A DNA stretch of 30,395 nt, taken from an uncultured Treponema sp. (lineage in GTDB: Bacteria; Spirochaetota; Spirochaetia; Treponematales; Treponemataceae). A program made the position numbers and the translations under genes. The stretch is taken from assembly GCA_937915735.1 (NCBI GenBank), contig CALGGS010000101.1:1-30395 (forward strand), given 5' to 3'. The first letter of the stretch is position 1; every line of letters begins with the position of its first letter. Below the pieces are notes generated by a model that saw only the letters and a list, made by a program, of their open reading frames with translations, was not told the origin of the DNA and did not search any database. Positions 6,389-14,578 of the stretch are shown piece by piece.

Positions 6389-8113
6389 TTAATCTAAAAT
6401 CTTGTTGGGCTGACGAACTGTCTGAAGTTTGCTCAGCCCTTTTTTTATGTCTTTCAGAAAAAAATCAATTTGTCCCCGGACGCGTTTTAAAAAACTTAAA
6501 TCTTGAACAGCACATTTGTAGCCGTCTGGAAAATGCAGAAATAGATATTCACGCATTGCGATAAGAGAGTATAATTCTTCTTCAAGTGACATTGAGCAGC
6601 TTGCAACATCTTGCCCGAACATCAAAAGCTCTTTTATGCGATTCAACGCACTCTCTTCACCTTCAAGGTAAGCTTTTATTTCTTGCAGTTTTTCTTGATT
6701 ATGAGCGGAAAGGCTCTTATTTGGCGGAATTTTGACTTCATTTTGACCGTAAAACTGCTGAGGCAGGGAAGCCGGCTTTTCTAAATAATGTATTCCCAAA
6801 GGAAGTCCTTGTTTTCCGATGTCATAAAGATTTTGAGTGGCAGAAAATGCATCTACAAAGCTTTTTGCATATCCATCCAGACCTGTGTCCGTAAAAACTT
6901 CAGTTCCGTTTTTTCCGATGATTCTTTTTGCTCCGTTTTTAAACGCGGCAGCATAATTTTCTACAGGTGAGATCCTGTTTGTTGAGCAAAGGCGACTTAT
7001 GTGAGCTGGAGCGTTTTTTGTATGAGTTCGTCCTAGTGAAAAAGAAAAATCAAGCCCTGTGACGAAAACCGGAATGTCTGAATTTTTCCTGAGGAGAAGG
7101 GCTATGTATGTGGCGGTAAGACCTACGGAGCCGAGAGGCGGAATTGTTGGCGGAAAAAAATCCTTTCGGCTGAGTTTTTTTAAAAATTGTGAATGCGTGT
7201 AGTTTGATGCGAAAAAACTTACGGCCGTCTTTGTGTGGCGAATAACAGAGGGACGGGAAAGAATATCGCAGATTAAAAGTGATTCTTTTGCTCCTCCTCC
7301 GATATATGCCTTTTCGATTGCAAGCTGACCTTCGACGGCAACAAGAGCGTCAGCCGTAATTCCGTGAGCCTTTAGGGAGGGAATGGCGGCATCAACGGCA
7401 AGAACAAAATAATTTTTTAGATTTTCTTGGCTTAATTCGGAAATCGTGCCTTCAATGCTTTCGCCGGCCCCAAAAACAAAAATTGGCTTTTCGATTGTGT
7501 GTGCAAGAGTTCTAAAGTCAATCGAGTGTATAAGAGCAGGCAGATTTTTAAACAGGTTTCGAGAGTAAAGTCTGCCTAAGCGAGTTAGAGTAATTCTGTT
7601 TTTCCAGAAGGTGGCGATAGAATTTTGGGCGAGAGAGGCAATTTCCGCATATTTTTCTTTTGAAAACTGAGTTCCTGCGCTCATTTCAAGTACTATTGAC
7701 CTGCGGAATGTGGAAATATGCGGGAGATTTAGGCTTGCGACGGCTCTTTCTCCGCATAAAATATTTACGATGTAGTCGTTTTCCCGAAAAGGAAGTAATG
7801 CAATCCTGTCATCCTGAGCTGAAACAGAAGAATCTAGGGCATTCTTTGCCAATTCATACAGGTTTTCGTCAGTTTCGACACCCAGCACAAAGCAATTTTC
7901 TGGAAGCTTTTTAAGTAAAGAATTTAATCCCAGCCAAAGAAGGGGGGAGGCGGCGATAATCAGCGTGCCTGGCAAAAGCGTAAGACTTTCGATTGCCCCG
8001 CAAATTGCCCTTTCCGGAGCGTATTTTGAATAGAGAAACCTGCCCTTGTATGAAACAGAAAAGCCCCGGCCGGCTTGCACCAGACAGGGCTTTTCAGAAG
8101 TATTTTCGTTCAT
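6389..8113 (-). CDS. MptE-like (DUF115) protein, motility accessory factor-like
   Basis: About 574 residues from the ATG at 8113; the frame also opens at a TTG at 8143, but that start would run through an inverted repeat and has no SD. The middle (about 210-390 of the longer frame) has the DUF115 pattern: FVFGAGESIEG, then AVDAAIPSLKAHGI and DALVAVEGQ, and later PVFVTGLDFSFSLGRTH. Relatives include 6-hydroxymethylpterin pyrophosphokinase MptE and the Maf proteins that modify flagellin with nonulosonic acids; in spirochaetes the latter role is more plausible but unproven. No membrane segments are seen. It lies directly downstream of the foldase gene on the same strand and is probably co-transcribed with it. 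Confidence 0.78.
   Translation of the reverse strand: MNENTSEKPCLVQAGRGFSVSYKGRFLYSKYAPERAICGAIESLTLLPGTLIIAASPLLWLGLNSLLKKLPENCFVLGVETDENLYELAKNALDSSVSAQDDRIALLPFRENDYIVNILCGERAVASLNLPHISTFRRSIVLEMSAGTQFSKEKYAEIASLAQNSIATFWKNRITLTRLGRLYSRNLFKNLPALIHSIDFRTLAHTIEKPIFVFGAGESIEGTISELSQENLKNYFVLAVDAAIPSLKAHGITADALVAVEGQLAIEKAYIGGGAKESLLICDILSRPSVIRHTKTAVSFFASNYTHSQFLKKLSRKDFFPPTIPPLGSVGLTATYIALLLRKNSDIPVFVTGLDFSFSLGRTHTKNAPAHISRLCSTNRISPVENYAAAFKNGAKRIIGKNGTEVFTDTGLDGYAKSFVDAFSATQNLYDIGKQGLPLGIHYLEKPASLPQQFYGQNEVKIPPNKSLSAHNQEKLQEIKAYLEGEESALNRIKELLMFGQDVASCSMSLEEELYSLIAMREYLFLHFPDGYKCAVQDLSFLKRVRGQIDFFLKDIKKGLSKLQTVRQPNKILD
6407..6446 (+). terminator. tpiA terminator embedded in the convergent CDS
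   Basis: GGGCTGA (6407-6413) pairs with TCAGCCC (6433-6439), followed by seven T (6440-6446). A short inner AACT/AGTT pairing shortens the loop. The whole hairpin lies within the last codons of the minus-strand MptE-like gene. Confidence 0.85.
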
Positions 8114-8123
8114 TGCACTGTCG

Positions 8124-8142
8124 TGTCGGCTCTGAGCCGACA
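8124..8142 (-). repeat. Perfect inverted repeat between foldase and MptE-like genes
   Basis: TGTCGGCTC and GAGCCGACA flank a single central base, giving an 8-bp stem with a 3-base loop in the transcript. No T tract follows in the direction of transcription, so it is not a simple terminator. It could be an mRNA-processing or stability element in the intercistronic gap, and it argues for the ATG start at 8113. Confidence 0.6.
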
Positions 8143-8148
8143 ATCGAT

Positions 8149-9645
8149 TTATCTTGAAAGGAATTTGTTGAAATATGTGTCAGCTACATTGTTGACAACT
8201 TTTTTGCTCTGTAAGAGAGCTGTCTGAGCTTCACTTTCATCGTAGTCATCGATAGAAGTTTTGACTTTTGTTACTTGCTCGTCAGTTGCCTTGTCATTCT
8301 GAATGCCTGTGAGAGTTATGACTGAAACATAGTTTCCAAGTGTGACTGGCTCAGAAATGTCAGAAATTTTCATTGAGAAAGCGGCTTTAAGGAAATCTTC
8401 GTTTGTGCTTGCGTTTGAGAGAGCCTTTACATCGCTTGCGGCGATTGAGTCTGCGATTGAAACATCACCGTAGTTGAGCGGGAACGCCGGAATTGAAAGA
8501 ACTTCAACTCCGCTTTCTTTTGCGGCAGCTTGGAATCCCTTCTGTTTTGCACTTTCAACGAAAGATTTTGCTTTTTCGGTGAAATATTCGTCAATCATTG
8601 ATTTTTCGTTTGTATTGACATAATTCTTTACTGCGTCAAGAGTTGCTTCTTCTTCAATGTTGGCCTTCGCTGAGTCTCCAGTGCATTTATAGATTGAGTA
8701 GCCGGTATTTGTCTGGATAACCTCGCTCAACGCATCCTTTTCCAGTGATGTGATTTTTGCCAAGTCGTCATCGTTTGCAAGGTTTTCTTTGATTTGATAT
8801 GCGAAGTTTGAAGTGACTTTTCCGTCCCCGTCAGTGTAATATTTTTCTGAGTATTCAGAAACTGCATCTTCAAAGGTGATTTCGTTGTTGCTAATCTGTC
8901 CAACCAATTTTTTTGCCTGAGCCTCGTCTTTTACCGTAATCATAGAAAAAGAGTAGGTATTGAAAAGGTCGATATTTTTTAATCCGAAAGCTTTTACTTC
9001 TGATTCTGGATATTCTGACTTGTCGAAGGAAACAATGTCGAAAGAGCGTTTTTCTTCGCCCAAAGATGTAAGGAATTCAACTTCTTTTTGAGAAACTTTG
9101 AGACCGTAAAGCTCGTACTCGTAGTCATCTTTTCCGAGCTTTGAGGCTGAGCCGAATAAGTCGTCATTGAAGCGTTCCCAAATGAGCTGTCGTGAGATGT
9201 TGGTTTTAAGCGCTTCTTTGTCTGACTGTGAGACTTGTGCGTAAAGCTTAGGATCGTATTTTCCGTCAGAATCGAGAAAATATGGAAGCATAGTGCGTGA
9301 AATTTGCTTTCCGGTAGGTTTGTAGCCAGATTCTTTTACAGACTCTTTGTAAGCCATTGACTGAACTGCGGCGTTGAAAGCATAGTTGTAAATATAGAAA
9401 TATGCAGACTGGTCGAGCTGCTGTCCCTGATTCTGGTAATAGTTCTGATAGTTCTGAACCGCATTTGCGAAATCTGTGCCAGGTTCAAGAACGATGTCTT
9501 TGCCGTCATATTTACCGAAAGAGATTTTGTTAGCGTCACCTGTGAAAGCACGGATAAGCTCAGTGCCAACGCCAAAAACGACGAAACAAATAACAGAAAG
9601 AATGAGGATGATTACGGAACCAATCCAAAGCATCTTGTTTTTCAT
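8149..9645 (-). CDS. Membrane-anchored PpiD/SurA-like peptidyl-prolyl isomerase or chaperone
   Basis: 498 residues. A single N-terminal membrane helix (about 5-27, MLWIGSVIILILSVICFVVF) precedes a long soluble domain, which gives the PpiD topology: anchored in the inner membrane and facing the periplasm. Residues about 75-200 resemble the helical SurA N-terminal chaperone domain. Residues about 225-325 (TYSFSMITVKDEAQAKKLV, then FEDAVSEYSEKY and TGYSIYKCTGD) look like a divergent parvulin PpiC domain. The likely role is folding of secreted and outer-membrane proteins. The start is supported by an AAGGA SD and a near-consensus promoter. The MptE-like gene follows after a short gap. Isomerase activity cannot be judged. 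Confidence 0.82.
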   Translation of the reverse strand: MKNKMLWIGSVIILILSVICFVVFGVGTELIRAFTGDANKISFGKYDGKDIVLEPGTDFANAVQNYQNYYQNQGQQLDQSAYFYIYNYAFNAAVQSMAYKESVKESGYKPTGKQISRTMLPYFLDSDGKYDPKLYAQVSQSDKEALKTNISRQLIWERFNDDLFGSASKLGKDDYEYELYGLKVSQKEVEFLTSLGEEKRSFDIVSFDKSEYPESEVKAFGLKNIDLFNTYSFSMITVKDEAQAKKLVGQISNNEITFEDAVSEYSEKYYTDGDGKVTSNFAYQIKENLANDDDLAKITSLEKDALSEVIQTNTGYSIYKCTGDSAKANIEEEATLDAVKNYVNTNEKSMIDEYFTEKAKSFVESAKQKGFQAAAKESGVEVLSIPAFPLNYGDVSIADSIAASDVKALSNASTNEDFLKAAFSMKISDISEPVTLGNYVSVITLTGIQNDKATDEQVTKVKTSIDDYDESEAQTALLQSKKVVNNVADTYFNKFLSR

Positions 9646-9673
9646 AGAAATATTCCTTAGATTTTAAAATAAT

Positions 9674-9707
9674 AGTGAAATCTATTTTATCACTATAGAT
9701 TTTCACT
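9674..9707. repeat. Imperfect palindrome across the -10/spacer of the foldase promoter
   Basis: AGTGAAATCTA (9674-9684) and TAGATTTTCACT (9696-9707) are inverted copies differing by one inserted T. They cover the -10 box and spacer, a usual position for a repressor operator; no cognate regulator is identified. Confidence 0.5.
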
Positions 9708-9712
9708 GTCAA
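9684..9712 (-). promoter_or_regulatory. Near-consensus sigma-70 promoter of the foldase operon
   Basis: On the minus strand TTGACA (9712-9707), a 17-base spacer and TAAAAT (9689-9684). It lies back to back with the trmJ-like promoter, the two -35 boxes being 13 bases apart. Confidence 0.85.
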
Positions 9713-9725
9713 TTATTCCGTTTGA

Positions 9726-9754
9726 ATGACAGAAAAGCATTTTTTTTGTAAACT
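9726..9754 (+). promoter_or_regulatory. Promoter giving a leaderless trmJ-like mRNA
   Basis: ATGACA (9726-9731, five of six matches), a 17-base spacer and TAAACT (9749-9754). Six bases separate the -10 from the A of the ATG at 9761, so the predicted first base of the transcript is the start codon. No SD is present. Confidence 0.55.
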
Positions 9755-9760
9755 GTCGCT

Positions 9761-10486
9761 ATGAAGCTTTTGAATGTAGTTGTAATTCTTTCACGGCCTG
9801 AAGAAAGCCGAAATGTCGGTGCGGTTTGCCGTGCAATGGCGAATAACGGACTGAAAACGCTGCGAATTGTCGGTAAGAGACAGGATTTTGATGACGAGCG
9901 GGTGCGTATTCTGGCAATTCATGCCTGTGAAATCTGGGAAAATGCCGAATTTTTTGATTCTATAACTGAAGCCAGCCGTGATTGCTCTCTTGTCGCAGGT
10001 ACAACCCGCCGCCGCGGAAAAAAGCGTGGAAAGCTGCTTTTACCGGAAGAATTCGCTTCTTTTTCTTCGCCAATATCTGAAAACGCAAAAATTGCCGTGG
10101 TTTTTGGAAACGAGAGGACAGGTCTTGAAGAAGAAGAACTTGATGAATGTACTATGGGGGTGACCATACCTTCGAGCGAGGAATTTGGCTCACTGAATCT
10201 TTCCCATGCGGTTCAGATTATTTCTTATGAGATTTTCAGGACATATTTAAGAGAACAAAATAAAATTTCGGCAGGCTATACCCCGATAACGCTTGACCGT
10301 CTCAACAAAACTGTGGAGGAAATAGCCGAAAATCTACAGAAAATAGGATTTTTTAAGCTTGCGGGAAAAGACGATATGAAAAAATTTTGGACGGACATCC
10401 TTTCTAGAGCTGCGCTGAGTGAAGGCGAGGCAAAATATATTGAAAAGACCTTTTCAAAAATGGCAGGACTAAGCTGTAAAAACTAA
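9761..10486 (+). CDS. TrmJ-like SPOUT RNA 2'-O-methyltransferase (TrmH/SpoU family)
   Basis: 241 residues. The SPOUT motifs are clear: motif 1 in SRPEESRNVGAVCRAMAN (about 11-28), motif 2 around VVFGNERTGLEEEEL (about 112-126) and motif 3 in IPSSEEFGSLNLSHAVQ (about 136-152), which forms the knotted SAM site. The length and the C-terminal helical extension fit TrmJ, which methylates position 32 of tRNA, but TrmH-family substrates cannot be told reliably from sequence. It is divergent from the foldase and ends four bases inside the convergent sigma-54 activator gene (overlap 10483-10486). The start is an ATG predicted to be the 5' end of the mRNA. Confidence 0.9.
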   Translation: MKLLNVVVILSRPEESRNVGAVCRAMANNGLKTLRIVGKRQDFDDERVRILAIHACEIWENAEFFDSITEASRDCSLVAGTTRRRGKKRGKLLLPEEFASFSSPISENAKIAVVFGNERTGLEEEELDECTMGVTIPSSEEFGSLNLSHAVQIISYEIFRTYLREQNKISAGYTPITLDRLNKTVEEIAENLQKIGFFKLAGKDDMKKFWTDILSRAALSEGEAKYIEKTFSKMAGLSCKN

Positions 10487-11526
10487 ATTCTGATGTCATC
10501 AGGCTCTATTGTGTCGCTTTCGCTGTAAACAAGTGCGGCCGTGCGCAGAACTTTTTCCAGCTGGCGGATATTTCCTTTCCAGGGAAAGGTTTTTAAAAGG
10601 CTGATTGTTGAGGCTGAGATATTTTTTTTGATTTTTTCCCGCTTTAGGAAGGCATGGCAAAGCTCTTCTATGTCTTCAAGCCGCTCCCTTAGGGGCGGAA
10701 TTCTTATAGTGACATCATTCAGCCGGTAAAATAAATCTTCACGGAAAAAGCCTTCCCTTATGCTTTTTTCGAGATTTGCGTTCGTGGCAAAAATCATTCT
10801 GGCGTCTACAGGAATTTCCGTGTTTGACCCGACTCTCGTAACAAAGCCCTCGCTTAGAACCTGAAGCAGCTTGGTCTGAATGTTCGCGCTTATTTCACCG
10901 ATTTCGTCTAAAAAAAGGGTTCCGCCAGCCGCTTCCTCAAAAAGCCCCTTTCCCTCGATTGCCCCTGTAAAAGCGCCTTTTGAAACTCCGAAAAGTTTTG
11001 CTTCTATAAGGTTTTCGTTCGAATTTGAAAGAACTGCATCCTTAAAAGGCATTTTGCGACGCTCTGAAAGCTCGTGAATGGCACGGGCGACAGTCGTTTT
11101 TCCTGTCCCTGTTTCCCCAAGCAAAAGAACCGAGATATTTGATTTTGAGACCTTTAAGATTTCAGTGCGAAGTCGCTGCATTGCGAGGGATGAGCCTTTA
11201 AGCAAAGAGAATGTCGGAGAAATAGAAGCTGATATGTCATCCTGAGAGAGAATTCCTAATGAAGAAGCTCCCTCTCCGTCGCTTACCAAGCCTGTAAGTT
11301 CATTTTTATCTGAATATTCGAAAATCTTGCAATTTTTGTTTTCAGCGAGGGATTTCAGCTCTTTTGAAGAGAGCGTTTTATGTGCAAGAATTCTTATAGG
11401 TTGGGTGGAAGAAGCGATTATTTTTGAAAGAATATTAAAATCTGAAGCAAATTTTATTAAATGGGAAGAATTTTGCCGGAGAAAAGTCAAATCATCGATA
11501 TTTTCTGAAAAAAGAATATTGCACAC
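10483..11526 (-). CDS. Sigma-54-dependent activator (AAA+) lacking a DNA-binding domain
   Basis: 347 residues with a GTG start preceded eight bases upstream by AAGAGG. The AAA+ domain is complete: Walker A GETGTGKT at 137-144, an intact GAFTGA loop at 184-189, Walker B LFLDEIGE at 204-211, sensor I ATNAN at 247-251 and sensor II PWKGNIRQLE near 315-324. GAFTGA contacts sigma-54, so this protein should drive RpoN promoters. The chain ends 17 residues after the last AAA+ helix, without the usual Fis-type HTH. The first roughly 105 residues match no receiver, PAS or GAF pattern I recognise. It may act from solution, as reported for FlgR-type activators. It follows the TagA-like gene on the same strand by 39 bases. 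Confidence 0.9.
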   Translation of the reverse strand: MCNILFSENIDDLTFLRQNSSHLIKFASDFNILSKIIASSTQPIRILAHKTLSSKELKSLAENKNCKIFEYSDKNELTGLVSDGEGASSLGILSQDDISASISPTFSLLKGSSLAMQRLRTEILKVSKSNISVLLLGETGTGKTTVARAIHELSERRKMPFKDAVLSNSNENLIEAKLFGVSKGAFTGAIEGKGLFEEAAGGTLFLDEIGEISANIQTKLLQVLSEGFVTRVGSNTEIPVDARMIFATNANLEKSIREGFFREDLFYRLNDVTIRIPPLRERLEDIEELCHAFLKREKIKKNISASTISLLKTFPWKGNIRQLEKVLRTAALVYSESDTIEPDDIRI

Positions 11527-11565
11527 AATGGAGACCTCTTCCTGAGCAGCGTTTGTGATTTGAGT

Positions 11566-12360
11566 CTACGAATTGTTTTCAAGGCTTTCTACATGATAGA
11601 TACCTTTTTCTTCTTTTGGCATACCGTTTTTTCGGAAGAGCCTGTAGAACATCAGAAGAATTTTATAATGAATGTATGGGAAAACGAGGAAAATTTTGAG
11701 CGGACTATGGGCTATTTCTGACCAGATTTCCTTTCCTGAGTCAAAGGTCTTTTCGCTCACACGGTGGATTCGCCCTGCAAAAATACCAAGACAGTCCCTG
11801 TAATACAAGAAAATGCTTGATGAAAATTTTTCGCGCCTGTTATATGACCAGAGATTTTTTTCTTTGATTCCGTCACCGACAATCACGAGGGAGGGAGATG
11901 CCTTGTAGATAGCCTGAATTACATCTTCTTCGGAAGATTTCGGAAAATAGCCGACATAACGGCCGACAATTCTAAGGGAGTGGAATGTGTCACGGACATT
12001 TCGTTCTGCCGTCTGCACGGTTTTTTTTCGTCCGCCTAAAAGATACAGGCTTTTGTAGTGCTGATCGAGCGTATTTAAAATCTGAATGACGGCATTGAAT
12101 GGGTTGTATCTGACGGGAACTTGAAGCTTTAAGAATTTGGCGCCTTTTAAAATACTTTTTGAGACTGGAATAACCAAATCAGCCTGACGAAGGGCATCAC
12201 CCAGCTTTTTTTTGCGGTTTCGGGCCTTTAATAAATCCCAGACTGTAAGAAAAACAATCTGCTTATGACCTGGCTTTTCAAGAATCCTCATGATTTCATC
12301 TGAAAGTTCTTCGGGTTTACAAATATCAACAGGCACACCAAGCAGTTCAATTCTGGTCAT
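11566..12360 (-). CDS. WecG/TagA/CpsF-family glycosyltransferase, divergent active site
   Basis: 264 residues. The family fold is visible: an N-terminal VFLTVWDLLKARN segment (with the usual Thr, residue 39), ADLVIP near 60-65, LYLLGGRKKTV at 105-115 and GRYVGYFP at about 133-140, followed by VIVGDG at 159-164. Canonical members transfer N-acetylmannosamine to lipid-linked GlcNAc at the membrane. Here the catalytic Asp of the PDG motif is replaced (IPVSKSI, 64-70) and the usual GxPxQE is GDGIKEKN (162-169), so the enzyme may be inactive or have a different acceptor. The basic, hydrophobic C-terminus (about 215-246) could bind the membrane. GGAG six bases upstream is the SD. The sigma-54 activator follows. 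Confidence 0.78.
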   Translation of the reverse strand: MTRIELLGVPVDICKPEELSDEIMRILEKPGHKQIVFLTVWDLLKARNRKKKLGDALRQADLVIPVSKSILKGAKFLKLQVPVRYNPFNAVIQILNTLDQHYKSLYLLGGRKKTVQTAERNVRDTFHSLRIVGRYVGYFPKSSEEDVIQAIYKASPSLVIVGDGIKEKNLWSYNRREKFSSSIFLYYRDCLGIFAGRIHRVSEKTFDSGKEIWSEIAHSPLKIFLVFPYIHYKILLMFYRLFRKNGMPKEEKGIYHVESLENNS

Positions 12361-12386
12361 GATTTTCTCCGTCTTTTGGGAACTTC

Positions 12387-12413
12387 AAAAAAACCGCCTT
12401 CGGCGACTTTTTT
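12387..12413 (-). terminator. Hairpin with T tract in the tagA-like leader (terminator or attenuator)
   Basis: On the minus strand CGCC-GAA-GGCG flanked by A6 and T7. It lies only about 27 bases upstream of the TagA-like start and downstream of the MCP terminator. It could be a second terminator for the MCP operon or an attenuator in the tagA-like leader. The A/T flanks make it symmetrical, so it may work in both directions. Confidence 0.6.
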
Positions 12414-12442
12414 ATACTTTATTTTATCAAATTTTTAGAAAA

Positions 12443-12478
12443 ATAAAAAGGGATAGCCCGATTTTGAAAGCTATCCCC
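12443..12478 (-). terminator. Rho-independent terminator of the MCP operon
   Basis: GGGATAGC (12450-12457) and GCTATCCC (12470-12477) form an 8-bp stem with a 12-base loop. Reading the minus strand, the stem is followed by TTTTTATTTTT. The other side also carries a T tract on the plus strand. Confidence 0.85.
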
Positions 12479-12496
12479 GATTTTTTTATTGAGTTT

Positions 12497-14575
12497 TTAG
12501 ACCTTGAACTGGTCAATCTGACTTCCGATTCGGTAGATTGAGCCGTTAATCGAAGTAGTGATATTTAAAAGTGAACTGTCGGATTCTTCCATCTTTTTGA
12601 TGTTCTCTGACATATTTTCGACCTGATTTTTTACTACATCAGAAGAAGTCTTTAGGGAGTCGATGTTGCTTATGATTCCCTGCCGTGACTTGTCAACTCC
12701 TTCACTTGCCGTGCGGACTTGGCTCGTGGCGTCGTTCATATAGCTGAGGGCATCGCCAATCTGTTTTGAGCCTTCGCTCTGCTCTTCCATTGCAAGCTTT
12801 ATTTCGCGGACAAGATTTCCTGTTCCCTGAATTTTGTCTGCGACGGCACTGAATGAGCGGTCTGCGAGGCTTGAGGCGTCAACGACACCTGAAATTGAGC
12901 CCAAAATGCCTTTAAGCTGGGCAGAAATCTTTTTTGATTCGGCCGCAGATGTTTCTGAGAGCTTTCGGATTTCGTCAGCGACAACGGCAAAGCCTTTTCC
13001 GGCGTCTCCTGCGTGAGCCGCCTCAATGGCAGCGTTCATTGCAAGAAGATTTGTCTCAGACGCGATTGATGAGATGACTTTGTTCGCCTCGTTAAGCATT
13101 TTTGACTGCTCTTCGATTTGCTGAATTTGAGTGTTGACCTCGTGCTGCTGAGAAATTCCCTTGTCTACATCCTCTTGCAGAATTGAGAATTCACCGGCCA
13201 TTTTTTCGACAGAGTTTGAGACTGAGCCGATATTTCCAATCATCTGGGTAACTGCTGAGCTTGCCTGCTGAACACCCTGCTCCTGCTTTTGGAGCAAATC
13301 CCTTAAGGACTGGACCGCTTCTGAAATTGTGTCCACCGCACCGACAGAATCATCGACCTTTGCATGCTGATTTAGAATCTCACTGTTTACGCCCTTGATT
13401 GATTCGACCATCTGAGAGAGAAAGTCTGCGTTATCCTGAACCATTTTTCCCAGCTGCTCACCGTAAACATGAAGATCGTCCTTTGAATCTTTTAGCTCTG
13501 TAACGATTGTCTGTAATTTTTCGGTGAAGTCATTGAAGCCAGAAGCAAGATTTCCGATTTCGTCCTTAGTGCCAACCGGAAGGCGTTTTGTTAAATCTGC
13601 GTCTCCGGAAGCAATTTCTTTGATAGCTCCGCCGACATTCTTAAGAGGCTTGATTGCTAAATTTACTACGAGCATGCCGACAAGAAATGCTATGACAAGC
13701 GCTATTCCCGCGATACCGAGCATGCTGTGCAAGAGAATCGTGATTCCGCCGTAAAAGTCAGAGTATGGAGCCTTACAGATTACGACCCAGTCACAGTTGA
13801 AAACAGGATAATAAGCGACAGAGAATTTTTTACCAACAATTTCGTCGAAGTAGACATCCGTTCCGACATCGTTACCGGCACAGATTCGGTCAATTATCTC
13901 CCGGAAACCTTCGGAAATGCCGTCATAAATAGATTCTCCTTTGATAACAGGGTCAACATCATAAGTCGCTATGTATTTTCCTGTCCGGGCATTGATAACA
14001 ATAGGGTGGTCAAGCAAACCTACGGTGATGTCTTCAACCGTGCGGCAAAGCTGGGTGCTGTCAAGAACGGAAACGACCTCTGCGATTTGCATGCCGTCTT
14101 CGTCATAGACAGGGGAAGCGTAAAATGTGGAGAGCTGACCGTTTATCGGCGACCAGTTCGGATCCATAATCGCATTTTCTCCGCCCATTGACACTTCAAG
14201 GTATTCGCGGTCATGCAAGTCTTTGTAGGCGCCAGTTGTCGTGTACCCGACACCTTCTGCATCGTAAATTGCCATGCCGATGTAGCCGTCAAGGTCTTTG
14301 ATACAGCTGTTGATAAGCTCCCATTTTTCGTACAAGTCAACATTCGGGGCACGGATGACGCTTAGCTGGCTTAAAGTCTGGAGCTGCTTGAATTCCCGGT
14401 CATTTACATTGAAAATGTCAGATGCAGTGGCACGGGCGAGAGACATATTTCCAGTGTCGACCGCCGTTTTTAATTCTGAAGAGGAACGAAGATACGAGAA
14501 TCCTACGATTCCCGCACTTGCCAAAAAGATTACGCTCAAAAACGCAAGGTTGATTTTTCCTTTGATTCCCAACAT
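12497..14575 (-). CDS. Methyl-accepting chemotaxis protein with a periplasmic Cache-type sensor
   Basis: 692 residues in standard order. Membrane helix 1 spans about 7-29, a periplasmic dCache-like sensor about 35-275 (with DREYLEVSMGGENAIMDPN and SPVYDEDGMQIAEVVSV), helix 2 about 282-306 and HAMP about 307-360. The cytoplasmic signalling coiled coil runs to the end, with the conserved tip SETNLLAMNAAIEAAHAGD and GFAVVADEIRKLSETSA, where CheA and CheW bind. It senses a small molecule, probably an amino or organic acid as usual for dCache, and controls flagellar motion. It lies three bases downstream of the receiver-like/PilZ-like gene with a GGAG SD in that gene's end, so the two are co-expressed. 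No CheR-tethering pentapeptide is seen at the C-terminus. Confidence 0.97.
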   Translation of the reverse strand: MLGIKGKINLAFLSVIFLASAGIVGFSYLRSSSELKTAVDTGNMSLARATASDIFNVNDREFKQLQTLSQLSVIRAPNVDLYEKWELINSCIKDLDGYIGMAIYDAEGVGYTTTGAYKDLHDREYLEVSMGGENAIMDPNWSPINGQLSTFYASPVYDEDGMQIAEVVSVLDSTQLCRTVEDITVGLLDHPIVINARTGKYIATYDVDPVIKGESIYDGISEGFREIIDRICAGNDVGTDVYFDEIVGKKFSVAYYPVFNCDWVVICKAPYSDFYGGITILLHSMLGIAGIALVIAFLVGMLVVNLAIKPLKNVGGAIKEIASGDADLTKRLPVGTKDEIGNLASGFNDFTEKLQTIVTELKDSKDDLHVYGEQLGKMVQDNADFLSQMVESIKGVNSEILNQHAKVDDSVGAVDTISEAVQSLRDLLQKQEQGVQQASSAVTQMIGNIGSVSNSVEKMAGEFSILQEDVDKGISQQHEVNTQIQQIEEQSKMLNEANKVISSIASETNLLAMNAAIEAAHAGDAGKGFAVVADEIRKLSETSAAESKKISAQLKGILGSISGVVDASSLADRSFSAVADKIQGTGNLVREIKLAMEEQSEGSKQIGDALSYMNDATSQVRTASEGVDKSRQGIISNIDSLKTSSDVVKNQVENMSENIKKMEESDSSLLNITTSINGSIYRIGSQIDQFKV

Positions 14576-14578
14576 TTT

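Noticed and set aside
8114..8143. TTG start for the MptE-like gene
   Set aside because: No SD, and the segment is an inverted repeat between the genes; the ATG at 8113 is preferred, though not proven.
9463..9480. Sigma-54 -24/-12-like sequence (TGGCAC, then TCGCA on the minus strand)
   Set aside because: It lies inside the foldase gene and has a mismatch in the -12 element; no good -24/-12 promoter was found near the activator gene.
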